Shown here one piece after another: positions 55,666 to 64,000 of a DNA stretch of 64,000 bases; position 1 is the first letter of the stretch; each line of letters starts with the position of its first letter. The translations under genes and the position numbers were made by a program. Below the pieces are notes generated by a model, which was given only the letters and a program-made list of their open reading frames with translations, made no database searches and was not told where the DNA came from. The stretch comes from Clostridium moniliforme (GTDB taxonomy: Bacteria > Bacillota > Clostridia > Clostridiales > Clostridiaceae), in the NCBI RefSeq assembly GCF_017873235.1, contig NZ_JAGGJZ010000001.1:1-64000 (forward strand). The letters are read 5' to 3'.

Positions 55666-56421
55666 TTAATTCCACTTTTCTAAAACTTTTAACATAAATT
55701 CTCTTATATTTATTCCATAAACCTCTTCAAGTTTTTTAGACTTTAAAATATTTTCACTATAATCTATATCTACTATTTTCCCATCATTTATAAGGACAAC
55801 TCTATCTGCATATAAATTTACTAAATTTAAATCATGTAAAACACCTATTACTGCCCTGTCTCCTGCTTTACACCACTTTTTTATATTATCCAAAAATTCT
55901 ATTTGATGTTTAAAATCTAAATGATTAGTTGGTTCATCTAATAATATAACTTTCGGATCTTGTACTATTGTTCTTGCCAAAAATACCCTTTGAAGTTGTC
56001 CTCCTGAAAGTTCACTAATATATTTATCTTTAATATTAGTTAAAGATAAATCCTTAATTACATTTTCAACAATTATTTTATCATCTAAACTTAAAGTAGA
56101 AAAGGCTCCATTTATATGAGAATACCTTCCTAAAGAAATAGTATCATATACAGTATACGAAAAGTATATTTCTGTTATTTGAGACATTAATGCTATATTC
56201 TTAGCTAAATCTTTTCTATTAAAATCCTTTATCTCTTTATTAAATATTTTTATGCTCCCTTTATAATCATTAATATTTGCTATTGCTTTTAATAGAGTAC
56301 TTTTTCCACATCCATTAGGTCCTATTATACAAAATAATTCATTTTTATTCACCTTAAAACTTACATCTTTAATAATATTAATTTTATTATATCCTGTATA
56401 TACATTTTTAACTTCTATCAC
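55666..56421 (-). CDS. btuD: cobalamin/iron-complex-type ABC transporter ATPase
   Basis: The 251-residue ATPase has Walker A GPNGCGKSTLL, the signature LSGGQLQRVFLAR and Walker B VILLDEPTNHLD. It belongs to the BtuD/FhuC/FecE group. With btuC and btuF it forms an importer. The start is GTG 56421 after TAGGTG. The C-terminal part (about 215-251) is short, as in this group. Confidence 0.9.
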   Translation of the reverse strand: MIEVKNVYTGYNKINIIKDVSFKVNKNELFCIIGPNGCGKSTLLKAIANINDYKGSIKIFNKEIKDFNRKDLAKNIALMSQITEIYFSYTVYDTISLGRYSHINGAFSTLSLDDKIIVENVIKDLSLTNIKDKYISELSGGQLQRVFLARTIVQDPKVILLDEPTNHLDFKHQIEFLDNIKKWCKAGDRAVIGVLHDLNLVNLYADRVVLINDGKIVDIDYSENILKSKKLEEVYGINIREFMLKVLEKWN

Positions 56422-56429
56422 TTTTACAC

Positions 56430-57458
56430 CTACTTCTTTTTAAAATATATATAAGCAAAAAATGGTGCCCCTATTAATGCTGTAATTGCTCCTATTGGAA
56501 GTTCTGATGGTGATATTATAGTTCTAGATATTAAATCTGTAATTACCATTAAGCTTCCTCCTAATATAAAAGACATAGGTATTACTAAATTATGTTTAGC
56601 TCCAAAAATCTTTCTTACAATATGTGGTGCTATTAAATCTATAAATCCAATTATACCACTTAAAGATATTGCACTTCCTGCTAAAACTGCAGTGAAAACA
56701 AAAAGCCTTGTTTTTACTTTGTTAGTATCTACTCCAACTGACTTTGCATTATCTTCACCAAAGGTTAATATATCCATTTCTTTTGTATAAAGTGAAATTC
56801 CAAACATTCCTATAAGTAAAAAAGGAATAAATGCGTAAACATAACTCCACCCCTTCATAGAAAAGGATCCCATCTGCCAAAGTGAAATTGCCTTTAGACT
56901 ATCTCCATTTAATGCTCCAGCTGTTGTAAGTATTGCATTTAAAAATAAAGAAAACACCATTCCAGCTAATATTATAGTGTTATTAGATAAAAATATATCT
57001 ACTCTTTTTGAAAATGATATTACTATTATAACCGTAAGTAAACCAAATATAAAGCCAACTATTGGTAAAGTAAAATCACCTAAAAATGAAATATTAAATC
57101 CAAAAATTATTACTAAAGCTGCTCCAAGGCCTGCCCCTGATGAAACACCTAAAGTATAAGGAGATGCCAGTGGATTTTTTAAAATAGATTGAATGGCTGC
57201 ACCACTTACTGATAAAGCTCCCCCTATTAAAAATGCTAATAAAACTCTTGGAAATCTAAGTTCCCATATAATTGCAACTTCTTGCCCTGTTATTTTATAA
57301 TCTAAAGGAATATTTAAAACTTTATTCCCTATTATTGAAAAAATGTCAAATAAATTAATATTGGAACTTCCAATAGAAGTTCCAATACATATTATTAAAA
57401 AAGCTATAGGAATAGTTAATAAAGCTTTTTTTCTCTTACTAAAAATTTTTGTATTCAT
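56430..57458 (-). CDS. btuC: cobalamin-type ABC transporter permease (FecCD family)
   Basis: The 342-residue protein has about nine or ten membrane helices and FecCD-family motifs: ELRFPRVLLAFLIGGALSVSGAAIQSILKNPLASPYTLGVSSGAGLG and GFIDLIAPHIVRKIFGAKHN, the latter contacting the ATPase. It overlaps the end of btuF by 20 bases and is followed by btuD. Import of cobinamide or cobalamin is inferred from the cluster. Confidence 0.9.
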   Translation of the reverse strand: MNTKIFSKRKKALLTIPIAFLIICIGTSIGSSNINLFDIFSIIGNKVLNIPLDYKITGQEVAIIWELRFPRVLLAFLIGGALSVSGAAIQSILKNPLASPYTLGVSSGAGLGAALVIIFGFNISFLGDFTLPIVGFIFGLLTVIIVISFSKRVDIFLSNNTIILAGMVFSLFLNAILTTAGALNGDSLKAISLWQMGSFSMKGWSYVYAFIPFLLIGMFGISLYTKEMDILTFGEDNAKSVGVDTNKVKTRLFVFTAVLAGSAISLSGIIGFIDLIAPHIVRKIFGAKHNLVIPMSFILGGSLMVITDLISRTIISPSELPIGAITALIGAPFFAYIYFKKK

Positions 57459-58362
57459 TTGGATATATATCCTTTGCCATTTCTTTTAAAGCTTTTATAA
57501 TATGCTGTGATGGACGTGATGATGAGTTTGTATCTATTTGATATACAGCTTTATTTTTAACAGCCTTTATAGTATTCCATCCTTTTCTTTCTTCAATTTT
57601 TTTAACAGGGTCTTTTATATAATTTACATTTGTTAAAATAACATCTGGATTTTTTTCTATAACTGATTCTGCACTAGGTGAAATCCATCCTTTATCGCTA
57701 CTAAATATATTTTTTGCTCCAATTATATTTATCATTTCATTTAGGAAAGTTCCTTCTCCAAAACTATAAAGTGAAGGACTTGAGCCTATTTCAAAATAAA
57801 CAGTCTTTTTATTTTTTATTTTATCTCCAACCTTTTTTATACTATCTATTTCCTTTTTCATATTAGAAACTAATTCTTTTCCTTTATCTTCTGTGTTAGT
57901 TAGTTTAGCTAAAAATTCAATATCTCCATATATTCCTTCTATGTTTTCGCTGCTTTTAATATATACAACTGGTATTTTTGCATCTTTAATAGCCTTAAAT
58001 GGATCGCTACCACCTGCTTTATTATGAGTTGATGCAATTATTATATCTGGTTTAAGGGATACTATCTTTTCAGCATCTGGATGTAAAAAGTCTAATGTAG
58101 CAGCATCTTTATTTACACCCTCTATATCCTTTGAATATTTATCTGTTGCAATTATTTTATCTCCAAGACCTAATGCTACTAAAATTTCTGTATTAGATGG
58201 TGCAGTAGATATTATTCTATCCATTTTCTTAGGTACATTAAAATCATTTCCTGCCCTATCTTTCATAGTTTTAGTTTTGTTTGTACAACCTGCAAAAATA
58301 CCTAAAACTAGTATAAAAGAAAGTATTAAAGCAGATATTTTTAATTTTTTTAAATTTCTCAT
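57439..58362 (-). CDS. btuF: ABC transporter substrate-binding lipoprotein (BtuF-like)
   Basis: The 307-residue protein has a lipoprotein signal peptide with the lipobox FAGC (Cys26) and a periplasmic-binding-protein fold of the BtuF/FepB type. DRIISTAPSNTEILVALGLGDKIIATDKYS marks the first lobe, and GWISPSAESVIEKNPDVIL the second. It binds the corrinoid outside the cell. ATG 58362 follows AGGAGG. Only 33 bases separate it from cobC. Confidence 0.88.
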   Translation of the reverse strand: MRNLKKLKISALILSFILVLGIFAGCTNKTKTMKDRAGNDFNVPKKMDRIISTAPSNTEILVALGLGDKIIATDKYSKDIEGVNKDAATLDFLHPDAEKIVSLKPDIIIASTHNKAGGSDPFKAIKDAKIPVVYIKSSENIEGIYGDIEFLAKLTNTEDKGKELVSNMKKEIDSIKKVGDKIKNKKTVYFEIGSSPSLYSFGEGTFLNEMINIIGAKNIFSSDKGWISPSAESVIEKNPDVILTNVNYIKDPVKKIEERKGWNTIKAVKNKAVYQIDTNSSSRPSQHIIKALKEMAKDIYPNEYKNF

Positions 58363-58395
58363 ATATGTAACCTCCTATGTAAAACTTATTTATTT

Positions 58396-58992
58396 TTAAA
58401 TATTAGATATACTACTAATTCTAATATTTTCATTATCTACTAATATGTTAAGTACGTAACCTCTTCCACAAGATGGCTGCCATTTAAATAAATCTTTTTC
58501 ATTACTATAAAACTCTTCTAAAATAGTTCCTATAGTTCCTCCATGACATACTAATATAACATTTTTTTTATTTTCTTTTATAAGTTTATTTATAAAAGAT
58601 TTAAATGTTAATTTTGTTCTTTCTCTATATTGTTTTTTACTTTCTCCATTTTTAATAATATAATTTCCTTCTGTATCCTCTATCCAATTTATATAACCCT
58701 TTGAATTTTTTAATTCTTCATAACATTTCATTTCAAAATCCCCAAAATTATATTCTCTAAAACCTTCTTCAATTAAATAATTACAAGTATCAAATAATAT
58801 ACTCATTGTTTCATTAGTTCTTTTTAATCCTGTTGTATAATATCCATCTATGTCCCTATAGGGCTTTTTTAGTTTTATTAATTCTTCTTTCCCTTCTTTT
58901 GTAAGAGATATATCTGTCACTCCACAATATAATCTTTTTTCATTAGCTTCAGTTTTTCCATGTCTTATTAAATATAATTTTAATTTATACAT
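58396..58992 (-). CDS. cobC: alpha-ribazole phosphatase CobC (histidine phosphatase)
   Basis: The 198-residue histidine phosphatase has the catalytic LYLIRHGKTEANEKRLYCG at the N-terminus and the second His in VCHGGTIG. In the cluster it removes the phosphate from alpha-ribazole phosphate or the final cobalamin phosphate. Its start overlaps the stop of the upstream short CobU-like gene by eight bases. Confidence 0.88.
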   Translation of the reverse strand: MYKLKLYLIRHGKTEANEKRLYCGVTDISLTKEGKEELIKLKKPYRDIDGYYTTGLKRTNETMSILFDTCNYLIEEGFREYNFGDFEMKCYEELKNSKGYINWIEDTEGNYIIKNGESKKQYRERTKLTFKSFINKLIKENKKNVILVCHGGTIGTILEEFYSNEKDLFKWQPSCGRGYVLNILVDNENIRISSISNI

Positions 58993-59365
58993 CCTTTAAA
59001 ACCTTCTCTATTCCTAAAAATACTCTTATAACCTTTTCACTATTTAAGGTTAAATACTGAATAGCTCTTCCATGTTCATCTCTCCATACTCTATCTTTCT
59101 TTTCAAGAGGAACTATTCCAGAACCTATATCATCAGTAATTATTATCTTATCTTTTAAATTTTCTATATTATCTTCTATGTACTTTAAAACATCTTTATT
59201 ATTTAAAATTCTTTCCCTAACAAATATGTGAAATCCTGATATAACTTTTTTATTAAAATTAAGTTTATCACAATTACAGTAAAATATGTCTTCATTATTT
59301 ATTTTATATTTATTTTTTACATAGGATAACTTACCATTATAAGCTCCTCCAAAAACTAATATCAT
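58985..59365 (-). CDS. short CobU-like protein (degenerate P-loop, intact C-terminal motif)
   Basis: The 126-residue protein resembles the ends of CobU, the cobinamide kinase/guanylyltransferase. The N-terminal GGAYNGKLSY replaces the P-loop GGxxSGKS. DIGSGIVPLEKKDRVWRDEHGRAIQYL matches the C-terminal CobU block EVGxGIVP...RD..GR. The middle, including the guanylylated His region, is missing. It may complement the larger CobU-like protein. The start is ATG 59365. Confidence 0.75.
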   Translation of the reverse strand: MILVFGGAYNGKLSYVKNKYKINNEDIFYCNCDKLNFNKKVISGFHIFVRERILNNKDVLKYIEDNIENLKDKIIITDDIGSGIVPLEKKDRVWRDEHGRAIQYLTLNSEKVIRVFLGIEKVLKDV

Positions 59366-59377
59366 ACTTTTTCTCTC

Positions 59378-60130
59378 CTATATTAATGCTAATAATAATA
59401 GTCCTGTAGCTTCACCAATAATTAAACCATAACCTGCTACGTCACCATTTATTCCCCCAAGTTCCTTAATATTTCTATCTGTTTTATATAACATAGCTAA
59501 GCACATTATAATTAAAATTCCGTCATATAATATTCCTATAGTAAAAAATATAATAATTAATAGAGCTATTAATATTATAACTTGCAGGCCTCTATCAAAG
59601 GAATTTGTTTTAGTTTTAAAAATTTTTACTAAAGTACTTTCTTTTATTTCTTTTTTTATTAATATCATAAGTGCCATAAAGCTTCTTGATATTATAGGAA
59701 TAAATAATAAAAATAAAACATTTTTATTATCACTTAATATTGTATAAATAGATGCAAATTCAATTATTAATAATATTATTACACTTATTACAGAAAAAGC
59801 TCCAGTACAAGAGTCTTTAAGTATTCTAAGTTTTTCTTCTCTATCTCTTCTTGATAAAATTGCATCACATATATCCATATACCCATCTAAATGAAGCATT
59901 CCAGTAATAAATATAGGAAATATTAAAAGTATAGCACTTATTAGTACAATATTTATATTAAAATATTTAAGTATATTGTAAAGTGAAAACCAAAGTACTC
60001 CTATTATTAATCCAACTGCTGGATAAAACTTTAATATATGCCTTGTATTTTTATCATCCCATTTATATCTTGGAGCAGGTATTACTGAAAACATTGATAC
60101 TGCCATAAGAAAACTTCTAATATATTTCAT
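59378..60130 (-). CDS. cobS: adenosylcobinamide-GDP ribazoletransferase CobS
   Basis: CobS joins adenosylcobinamide-GDP with alpha-ribazole to give cobalamin or its phosphate. The 250-residue protein has several membrane helices and the CobS pattern LMAVSMFSVIPAP, HLDGYMDICDAILSRRDREEKLRILKDSCTGAF and NGDVAGYGLIIGEATGLLLL. Its start at 60130 lies inside the end of the upstream CobU-like gene. Confidence 0.92.
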   Translation of the reverse strand: MKYIRSFLMAVSMFSVIPAPRYKWDDKNTRHILKFYPAVGLIIGVLWFSLYNILKYFNINIVLISAILLIFPIFITGMLHLDGYMDICDAILSRRDREEKLRILKDSCTGAFSVISVIILLIIEFASIYTILSDNKNVLFLLFIPIISRSFMALMILIKKEIKESTLVKIFKTKTNSFDRGLQVIILIALLIIIFFTIGILYDGILIIMCLAMLYKTDRNIKELGGINGDVAGYGLIIGEATGLLLLALI

Positions 60131-60677
60131 TTATTAATTTTCTCCCTTCTACTTCTCCTTTATGTATTTCATAATTGTTGTAAATACATTCAATAACAAT
60201 ATCACAAAATTCTATAATATTTCTATTTAAATAGGCAAGCTCTCTTTTATAATTTTCAGTAAAAGATTCATATATAATTGAATCACTAAAAATATAATCA
60301 CTTACAATTACAATATTTTTGCAAAAATCACTTAATTCTTTTATATCTTTAGCTATTTTTTCATGTAGCTTTTCTTTTATTCCATCTTTTGTAAACATTT
60401 CATTATTTAATAAAGTTGTAACACTATCTAATAGTAGTGTATCATTTTCTTTAATTTTACCTTTTATATTATTTACATCCTTAAAAGCCTCTATAGTTTT
60501 AAAGTTTTCACCTTTTCTTCTATTTAAATGACCTTCTATCCTACTTAAATCTTCACTGCAATTTGGTTTCATTGTTGCAATATATATTATGTTATCTGAA
60601 GTATTTATTTTTTTGCATAATTTCTCACCAAGAAATGATTTTCCACTTCTAGTTCCACCTATTATTGCTATCTTCAT
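60117..60677 (-). CDS. cobU: CobU-like adenosylcobinamide kinase/guanylyltransferase
   Basis: The 186-residue protein has the CobU P-loop IGGTRSGKSFLGE, IATMKP and the His-containing RIEGHLNRRKGENFKTIEA, where the guanylylated His is expected, and LLLDSVTTLLNNE. The C-terminal third differs from standard CobU: after VIVSDYIF the GIVP block is replaced by SDSIIYESFTENYKRELAYLN. It would phosphorylate cobinamide and transfer GMP. ATG 60677 follows TAGGAG. Confidence 0.78.
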   Translation of the reverse strand: MKIAIIGGTRSGKSFLGEKLCKKINTSDNIIYIATMKPNCSEDLSRIEGHLNRRKGENFKTIEAFKDVNNIKGKIKENDTLLLDSVTTLLNNEMFTKDGIKEKLHEKIAKDIKELSDFCKNIVIVSDYIFSDSIIYESFTENYKRELAYLNRNIIEFCDIVIECIYNNYEIHKGEVEGRKLINEIY

Positions 60678-60703
60678 TTATATTCTCCTAAAATTTATGT
60701 AAA

Positions 60704-61804
60704 TTATATTTTATAACATTCCTCATCTCTTATTTCATCTAAATACTCACAATTAATTCCTGACTCTTCAAAAGTAGCCATATTTCTTAAAATAGCATTT
60801 GCTGTATCTATTATAGAAAAGGCTATTGGACATCCACTTCCTTCTCCAAGTCTCATATCTAAGTTAACCATAGGTTTTAATCCTAACTCATTAATTGCCA
60901 AAGAATATCCTATTTCCTGTGATAAATGTGATGCAAATAAATAATCTTTTATATTTTCATTTAATTTAACTGCTAAAAGAGCTGCAACTACTGATATAAA
61001 TCCATCTATAACTATTGGAGTTTTATAATAACTAGCTCCAATAAAGGCTCCTGTCATTGCAGCTAAATCAAATCCTCCAACCTTCATTAATATATCTATT
61101 GGATTATCTTTATTTGGTTTATTAATTTCTAAAGCTTTTTTAATAACCATCTTTTTCTTATTAAATGCATCATTTGTAAGACCTGAACCTCTTCCTACAG
61201 CAGCTTCAATATCACATTCTTTTAATGCTATTAAAACTGAACTACTAGTTGTTGTATTTCCTATACCCATTTCTCCAACCCCTAGCACATCATAACCTTC
61301 ATCATAAGCTTTTTTAGCGGCTTCTATACCTGTTAATATAGCTTGTATACATTCATCTTCAGTCATTGCAGATCCCTTTGCTATATTATTAGTTCCCCTT
61401 CTTATTTTTCTATCTATTACCCCTTCAATTTGAAGTGAACTATTTATTCCTACATCAACAATCATAAGGTCACTTCCATTTTCCTTTGCAATTACCCCAA
61501 CACCTGATAATCCTTTAGTAAAATTAATAGTTTGAGCAACTGTTACATATTGAGGAGTACTTGCAACACCTTCTTCAAAAACTCCATTATCAGCACAAAA
61601 TATAATAACACATTTCTTTTTAAATTTATTTTTAAGAGAACCTGTTATTCCAGTTATTTTAATTCCTATTTTTTCAAGTTCTCCAAGACTTCCTAATGGC
61701 TTTGCTAAAGAATCCATCCTCTCTTTAGCTTCATCCATTATATTTTTATCTGACTTTTCTATATTATTTATTATATTATATAACTCATTTTTTTTGTTTT
61801 CCAT
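60704..61804 (-). CDS. cobT: nicotinate-nucleotide-DMB phosphoribosyltransferase CobT
   Basis: CobT makes alpha-ribazole phosphate from a lower-ligand base and nicotinate mononucleotide. The 366-residue protein has SLAKPLGSLGELE near the N-terminus, GEMGIGNTTTSSSVLIAL and the C-terminal RLGEGSGCPIAFSII with the catalytic Glu. It is the first gene of the cluster. ATG 61804 follows AAGGAG. No cobalamin riboswitch was seen in the 105 bases upstream. Confidence 0.95.
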   Translation of the reverse strand: MENKKNELYNIINNIEKSDKNIMDEAKERMDSLAKPLGSLGELEKIGIKITGITGSLKNKFKKKCVIIFCADNGVFEEGVASTPQYVTVAQTINFTKGLSGVGVIAKENGSDLMIVDVGINSSLQIEGVIDRKIRRGTNNIAKGSAMTEDECIQAILTGIEAAKKAYDEGYDVLGVGEMGIGNTTTSSSVLIALKECDIEAAVGRGSGLTNDAFNKKKMVIKKALEINKPNKDNPIDILMKVGGFDLAAMTGAFIGASYYKTPIVIDGFISVVAALLAVKLNENIKDYLFASHLSQEIGYSLAINELGLKPMVNLDMRLGEGSGCPIAFSIIDTANAILRNMATFEESGINCEYLDEIRDEECYKI

Positions 61805-61861
61805 TTTATATTACTCCTTAATAATATATTCTCCTCTTTTAATTAAATTTTTAACATACTT

Positions 61862-61902
61862 AAATTAAAAATTAGCTGAATACATACCTAATGCATTCAG
61901 CT
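61862..61902 (-). terminator. intrinsic terminator after the MFS gene
   Basis: AGCTGAATACAT (61874-61885) pairs with ATGCATTCAGCT (61891-61902) with one G-U pair. On the minus strand AATTTTTAATTT follows. Confidence 0.75.
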
Positions 61903-61909
61903 TAAATAG

Positions 61910-63067
61910 TTATCTTGATTTTATAACTTTACTTGCCAAAACTAAAAATACAAATGTAATTAATATTGATACTGGCATTATAAATACTGCATATTTTATT
62001 CCTATTGAATCTGAAATTACTCCTACAAGTAAACTTAATACTGTATTTACAACACTTCCAAGGGCTATTATTATTCCAGTAATATAAGCTGTATTTTTTT
62101 TAAATGTATTACTTATAATAACAACTATAGTTGGAAACATTATTGAAAAGAAAAATCCTGCAGATGACACTATGTATAATCCATTTTTACCAACTAGTAA
62201 TCCAATAACAAATAAAATACCTCCTATTAAGGAAAATATTTTTACAGCTTTCATTGCCCCTATCTTTTCAACTATAAATCCACCAATTAATCTTCCTATT
62301 GTTAATAACAAGAAAAAAATTGATATATATGAAGCTATTTTTGATTCTGTCATATTATTATATGTAGATTTTATATATGTAGGAAGCCATCTTCCTGTAC
62401 CTTGTTCTGCCATTATATAAAAACCTAATCCTATAAAAAAGAACCAAACTAACTTGTCTTGTAATACTACTAATAAAGAAATTTTTTTCTCTTCTTTTTC
62501 TCTTTTTACAGAAGGAAGTTTAATAAATAAAAACATTACAAATACAATTATTGTAAGAATTGCTGATCCTATATAAATTCTTCTCCAACCTACACCATCT
62601 GTCATAAGTACTCCAGACAGCTTTTGTGATGCTGAAAGACCAACTCCATATGCAAAGTGAGTTAAATTCATTGCTATTGCCTGTCCTGTAATCCATATTA
62701 TAGGTATTACTGTATTTGCAGCTATAGACATTAATCCTAAAAATCCTTGAATAATTGCAAAGGCAATTAAAAATATTGTAAAGTTTGGAGACCACGCTTG
62801 TAGTAAATTAGTTAATGCTGCTCCAAATAATCCTATTAAAAATAATTTCTTTTGCCCTATTTTTTCGCAAAGTGCTCCCCCTACATAGTTACATATTAAG
62901 TATGCTATTGTACCAAACATAAACATTAATGATAACTTTGTATCTGTTATATGAAAGTCATTTTTTATTGGAACTGTAAATATGTTTATTAATCCTTCTG
63001 TTATTGCAGTTATTATCATAACAAAATAAATTAATGTAGTTGCTATAATTTTACTTTTTTTATTCAT
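61910..63067 (-). CDS. MFS transporter
   Basis: The 385-residue protein has twelve predicted membrane helices. VGGALCEKIGQKKLFLIGL after helix 2 fits the MFS loop motif; RLIGGFIVEKIGAMKAVKI is its second copy. It is close to TsgA/sugar-type transporters, but the substrate is unknown. ATG 63067 follows GAGGGA. It is transcribed in the same direction as the cobalamin cluster but is separated by a terminator, and it has its own operator. Confidence 0.87.
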   Translation of the reverse strand: MNKKSKIIATTLIYFVMIITAITEGLINIFTVPIKNDFHITDTKLSLMFMFGTIAYLICNYVGGALCEKIGQKKLFLIGLFGAALTNLLQAWSPNFTIFLIAFAIIQGFLGLMSIAANTVIPIIWITGQAIAMNLTHFAYGVGLSASQKLSGVLMTDGVGWRRIYIGSAILTIIVFVMFLFIKLPSVKREKEEKKISLLVVLQDKLVWFFFIGLGFYIMAEQGTGRWLPTYIKSTYNNMTESKIASYISIFFLLLTIGRLIGGFIVEKIGAMKAVKIFSLIGGILFVIGLLVGKNGLYIVSSAGFFFSIMFPTIVVIISNTFKKNTAYITGIIIALGSVVNTVLSLLVGVISDSIGIKYAVFIMPVSILITFVFLVLASKVIKSR

Positions 63068-63087
63068 TTTTTCATTCCCTCATTTCT

Positions 63088-63125
63088 ATACAAACAAATG
63101 TATTATAGCATAGATTTGTTTGTAT
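63088..63125 (-). promoter_or_regulatory. inverted-repeat operator around the MFS promoter
   Basis: ATACAAACAAAT (63088-63099) and ATTTGTTTGTAT (63114-63125) are a perfect 12-base inverted repeat with a 14-base spacer. The spacer holds TATAAT on the minus strand (63101-63106), a likely -10 box of the MFS gene. A dimeric repressor site is the simplest reading. Confidence 0.65.
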
Positions 63126-63134
63126 TATAAAGGG

Positions 63135-63169
63135 AAAACTAGAAGTTAAAATATATAACTTCTAGTTTT
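63135..63169 (-). terminator. intrinsic terminator after purB
   Basis: AAAACTAGAAGTTA (63135-63148) is perfectly complementary to TAACTTCTAGTTTT (63156-63169), nine bases after the purB stop on the minus strand. It is followed by CCCTTT, a weak T tract. Confidence 0.7.
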
Positions 63170-63178
63170 AATAGTTAA

Positions 63179-64000
63179 TTAAACGTTAATTTCACTTTTA
63201 ACTTCTATAGCATCTTTGTTCTTATCTATAATTGGAGTTACATATTCATCAATAAATTCTACAACTTGACTTGGAGCTCTACCGATAAATTTATTTGGAT
63301 CTATAATCTCTCTAATTTCTTCTTCTTTAAGACTAAAAGTATTATCACTAATTATTCTTTCTATTAGATCATTATTAAGACCTTCTCCTTTTACTCTTTG
63401 AGCTGCAGCCATTGAGTGAGTTCTTATCTTTTCATGAAGTTCTTGTCTATCTCCACCTCTTTTTACAGCTTCCATCATTATATTTTCTGTAGCCATAAAA
63501 GGTAATTCATTATTTACATGAGCTGCAATTACTTTATCATATACAACCATGTTTTCAGCTATATTTATATAAAGATTTAAAACACCATCTAAAGCTAAAA
63601 ATCCTTCAGCTATTGATAATCTCTTATTAGCTGAATCATCTAAAGTTCTTTCAAACCATTGTGTTGAAGCTGTAATTGCTGGATTTAAAGCATCCACTAT
63701 TACATATCTTGCAAGAGCCCCCATTCTTTCACTTCTCATAGGATTTCTCTTATACGCCATTGCAGATGAACCTATTTGATGCTTTTCAAAAGGCTCTTCA
63801 ACTTCTTTCATACTTTGAAGTAATCTTAAATCATTACTAAACTTATAAGCACTTTGTGCAACTTCTGATAGTGTGTTTAAAACTATTGAATCAAGCTTTC
63901 TTGGATAAGTTTGGCCTGTTACTGCATAACATTTAGAAAAGCCCATCTTTTCAGCTACTTTTTTATCTAATAATTTAACTTTTTCTTCATCATTTTCGAA
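63179..64000 (-). CDS. purB: adenylosuccinate lyase (5' end outside window)
   Basis: PurB cleaves SAICAR and adenylosuccinate in purine synthesis. The visible 273 residues are the C-terminal part. The signature GSSAMAYKRNPMRSERMGAL, with the catalytic Ser loop, and STQWFERTLDDSANKR are intact. The frame is open to base 64000 (reading EEKVKLLDKKVAEKMGFSK), so the gene starts outside the window; the ATG at 63946 is internal. Confidence 0.95.
   Translation of the reverse strand, partial: FENDEEKVKLLDKKVAEKMGFSKCYAVTGQTYPRKLDSIVLNTLSEVAQSAYKFSNDLRLLQSMKEVEEPFEKHQIGSSAMAYKRNPMRSERMGALARYVIVDALNPAITASTQWFERTLDDSANKRLSIAEGFLALDGVLNLYINIAENMVVYDKVIAAHVNNELPFMATENIMMEAVKRGGDRQELHEKIRTHSMAAAQRVKGEGLNNDLIERIISDNTFSLKEEEIREIIDPNKFIGRAPSQVVEFIDEYVTPIIDKNKDAIEVKSEINV

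Noticed and set aside
55232-55669. A 145-residue plus-strand frame opposite the Dph6-like gene
   Set aside because: It mirrors a gene with clear PP-loop motifs, and lacks a ribosome site and any recognisable sequence.
61805-61909. Cobalamin riboswitch expected upstream of cobT
   Set aside because: The region is only 105 bases, contains a terminator hairpin and AT-rich sequence, and shows no B12-box.
1-64000. tRNA, rRNA, CRISPR arrays, insertion sequences or prophage
   Set aside because: No cloverleaf-like, rRNA, direct-repeat array, transposase or phage structural sequence was recognised by reading; a dedicated scan was not possible.

Overview
The window is an AT-rich, gene-dense chromosomal segment of a low-GC Gram-positive anaerobe, most probably Clostridium sensu stricto. 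Signs of this are the IspH-ribosomal protein S1 fusion, the order mutS-mutL-miaA-hfq followed by lexA, the DUF4317 and PFL/ACT genes, strong AGGAGG-type ribosome sites with frequent TTG and GTG starts, and many short intrinsic terminators. No rRNA, tRNA, insertion sequence, prophage or CRISPR array was seen. Both ends cut a gene: a membrane protein on the left and purB on the right.

Bases 1-8.6 kb hold a partial membrane gene, a PadR-type regulator, a small cysteine-rich protein, rRNA/tRNA modification genes (rluB, mnmM), an RpiR-type regulator, an HI0933-family flavoprotein, cmk, ispH-rpsA and a GNAT gene. Bases 8.7-21 kb are a housekeeping run: miaB, a SWIM/SNF2 helicase, then mutS-mutL-miaA-hfq and a YnbB-like PLP enzyme. 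At 21-24 kb are lexA with a divergent promoter region and operator, an acidic CxxC protein, a lipoprotein and a Xer-type recombinase. An 800-base gene-poor stretch (24.0-24.8 kb) holds palindromes and a coding remnant.

Bases 24.8-38.4 kb carry the dhaKLM dihydroxyacetone kinase operon (minus strand), a DUF2828 protein with a possible pseudoknot leader, an ABC-F ATPase, an S66 peptidase, several small unknown genes, exodeoxyribonuclease III, the PFL (UPF0210)/ACT pair and a VanY-type carboxypeptidase. Bases 38.4-41 kb form a queuosine-precursor salvage locus: two QueT-type ECF S components and a radical SAM protein (possible queuine lyase QueL), with two preQ1-I riboswitches. Then come MscS, a Fur-box-controlled ferric-reductase-like protein, an acyl-ACP thioesterase, a B3/B4-domain protein behind a ykkC-class (guanidine-I-like) riboswitch, DUF4317, a cupin, 3-methyladenine glycosylase, an alpha/beta hydrolase, a FUSC transporter, ilvE with an unusual leader hairpin, and an iron-containing alcohol dehydrogenase.

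Bases 53.1-61.8 kb are one long minus-strand cobalamin salvage cluster: cobT, a CobU-like gene, cobS, a second short CobU-like gene, cobC, btuF-btuC-btuD, a Dph6-like ATP pyrophosphatase, cobQ and a small membrane protein. It covers corrinoid uptake and nucleotide-loop assembly, without corrin-ring genes, CbiB or a visible cobalamin riboswitch. Upstream lie an MFS transporter with a striking inverted-repeat operator and the 3' part of purB.

The least explained items are the B3/B4 gene under a ykkC-class RNA, the DUF2828 protein with a lost metal site and pseudoknot leader, the hairpin between Shine-Dalgarno and start of ilvE, and the two complementary CobU-like genes.
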